A program made the position numbers and the translations under genes. Below, piece after piece: positions 6,314 through 7,124 of a stretch of 7,124 nucleotides of DNA; the stretch's first letter is position 1; each line of letters starts with the position of its first letter. The notes beneath the pieces were generated by a model that was not told the DNA's origin, did not search any database, and saw nothing but the letters and a program-made list of their open reading frames with translations. The stretch is from Crocinitomicaceae bacterium (GTDB lineage Bacteria > Bacteroidota > Bacteroidia > Flavobacteriales_D > Crocinitomicaceae), in contig JAHEMP010000119.1 in assembly GCA_024643585.1 (NCBI GenBank), positions 1-7,124 of the forward strand, given 5' to 3'.

Positions 6314-6920
6314 ATTCTTCAGTATAGATGGGAGATTTTTCTCCAGAGTAAATAAAGATATCTAATTTGTTTTCTTCTGGAGGAATAGGGCAAGAGTATC
6401 GGTGAGAATACGCACAATAAGGATTGTAAGCCAAGTTGAAATCCAACAGAACTTCAGTTTGATTCTTTAGAATCGTTAAATCTAAATACCGCCCCCCTCC
6501 ATAGGTCATGTCGCCCGAAGTGGAATCTCTAAATGGAACAAAAAAGTAATTTTTGTATTCTTTTTTAGTTCTTAATTCCATGTTTTGAAAAACAGTCAAT
6601 CTTTGCTTTGTCCCGTTTAATTCGAAATATAAGTAGCCAAATCGTCTATAAATTGGCTTTCTTTCTGTAGAAGTCGGCATTTCAAATTTCTCTCCGATAG
6701 ATTTTTCAAATCTTGCCTTTACTCTGTAGTTGGTATCAATGAAAAAGTAGTGAAGTGTTTTAAAATGGGTCAAATCTTCCTCCGTTAATACGCCCTTTGC
6801 CGGATCCGTCAGCTCTTGTTCTTTCTTTTTTCTTTCAGCAATGAGTGAATCTGAATAATTACTTTGACCAAAAGCGAGGCTTGTTTGAATAATGAAAATG
6901 GATATTATCAGTTTTCTCAT
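6312..6920 (-). CDS. Exported DUF1684-domain protein of unknown function
   Basis: 202 residues. The N-terminus (MRKLIISIFIIQTSLAFGQS) is a typical signal peptide: a basic start, a hydrophobic stretch over about 4-17, and a likely cut near G18/Q19. There is no lipobox Cys, so the protein is probably periplasmic or soluble-exported. The rest matches my recollection of DUF1684: a polar helix (about 21-37), a beta-rich middle ending in FFVPFRDSTSG (126-136), the motif YGGGRYLDL (140-148), and DFNLAYNPYCAYSHRYSCP (160-178) followed by IPPEEN. Cys169 and Cys177 lie in that last block and could form a disulfide after export, which is an inference. The biochemical function of the family is not known to me. 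Its ATG overlaps the stop of the upstream yggS-like gene (ATGA, 6917-6920), so the two are probably translationally coupled, though a periplasmic protein and a cytosolic PLP protein need not share a pathway. Confidence 0.9.
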   Translation of the reverse strand: MRKLIISIFIIQTSLAFGQSNYSDSLIAERKKKEQELTDPAKGVLTEEDLTHFKTLHYFFIDTNYRVKARFEKSIGEKFEMPTSTERKPIYRRFGYLYFELNGTKQRLTVFQNMELRTKKEYKNYFFVPFRDSTSGDMTYGGGRYLDLTILKNQTEVLLDFNLAYNPYCAYSHRYSCPIPPEENKLDIFIYSGEKSPIYTEE

Positions 6921-7124
6921 CTTGTTCCAAAAATTGCGCTTCCCACACGTATCATTGAGCTGCCTTCCTCAATAGCTATTTGAAAATCTCCACTCATACC
7001 CATGGAAATTTCTTTAAAATTATCGTTGTATTTAAAGAAATGACTTTTCAATACATTAAAATAACCTTCCAAATTTCTAAATTCCTCACGCACCTGTTCT
7101 ACGTTTTCGGTTAAACTTGCCATG
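6917..7124 (-). CDS. yggS: YggS/YBL036C-family PLP-binding protein (PLP homeostasis), C-terminal part
   Basis: Only the last 68 or so residues are in the window; the frame is open through the right edge. The ATG at 7121-7123 is most likely internal, since family members read 'GLMGMA(S/T)' at this point. The visible part has the family's C-terminal signatures: ENVEQVREEFRNL, the phosphate-binding loop ISMGMSGDFQIAIEEGSSM and the closing RVGSAIFGTR. Full-length members are about 215-235 residues. The PLP-binding Lys lies in the missing N-terminal part. From family knowledge these are cytoplasmic single-domain proteins with the alanine-racemase barrel fold that buffer pyridoxal phosphate and affect amino-acid metabolism; no enzymatic reaction is firmly assigned. 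Its TGA overlaps the start of the DUF1684 gene by 4 bases. Promoter and start lie outside the window. Confidence 0.92.
   Translation of the reverse strand, partial: MASLTENVEQVREEFRNLEGYFNVLKSHFFKYNDNFKEISMGMSGDFQIAIEEGSSMIRVGSAIFGTR

Noticed and set aside
7121..7123. ATG at 7121-7123 (minus strand) as the start of a small 68-residue gene
   Set aside because: The product is only the C-terminal third of YggS, and the Met falls at a conserved internal position of the family.

Overview
This AT-rich window looks like chromosomal DNA of a Bacteroidota bacterium, most likely a flavobacterium-type lineage. Four features support this: a type IX secretion (T9SS) C-terminal sorting domain at the left edge, a type III glutamine synthetase, TAnnTTTG promoter elements (the Bacteroidota -7 box) upstream of three genes, and A-rich translation starts without a strong Shine-Dalgarno sequence. 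Genus cannot be fixed from the sequence; a Crocinitomicaceae/Fluviicola-like organism is only a guess.

Layout, left to right. (1) 2-568 (+) is the 3' end of a large secreted protein with a T9SS sorting tail, closed by a UUCG-tetraloop terminator. (2) 733-2919 (+) is a complete glutamine synthetase III gene (glnN). The gap before it carries a -7 box and a striking 45-bp dyad that overlaps the expected -33 region. A strong terminator follows the gene. (3) 3053-3730 (+) is a single NarL/LuxR-type response regulator with no kinase beside it. (4) 3913-6267 (+) is a two-gene operon for pyruvate dehydrogenase E1-alpha (pdhA) and the dihydrolipoamide acetyltransferase E2 (pdhC); the E1-beta and E3 genes are not here. 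(5) On the minus strand, converging on pdhC, are the C-terminal end of a YggS-family PLP-binding protein (cut by the right edge) and, overlapping it by 4 bp, an exported DUF1684 protein. The two convergent units share one hairpin at 6284-6313.

The genes are mostly core metabolism: ammonia assimilation, entry of pyruvate into acetyl-CoA, and PLP homeostasis. Each plus-strand unit has its own promoter-like and terminator-like signals, so they look like neighbouring independent units rather than one system. I see no CRISPR array, insertion sequence, tRNA/rRNA or phage gene, and no gene-free stretch over 300 bases. The most interesting items are the glnN upstream dyad with its competing pairing, and the response regulator with an altered acidic pocket. 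I do not find convincing evidence for a new multi-gene system.
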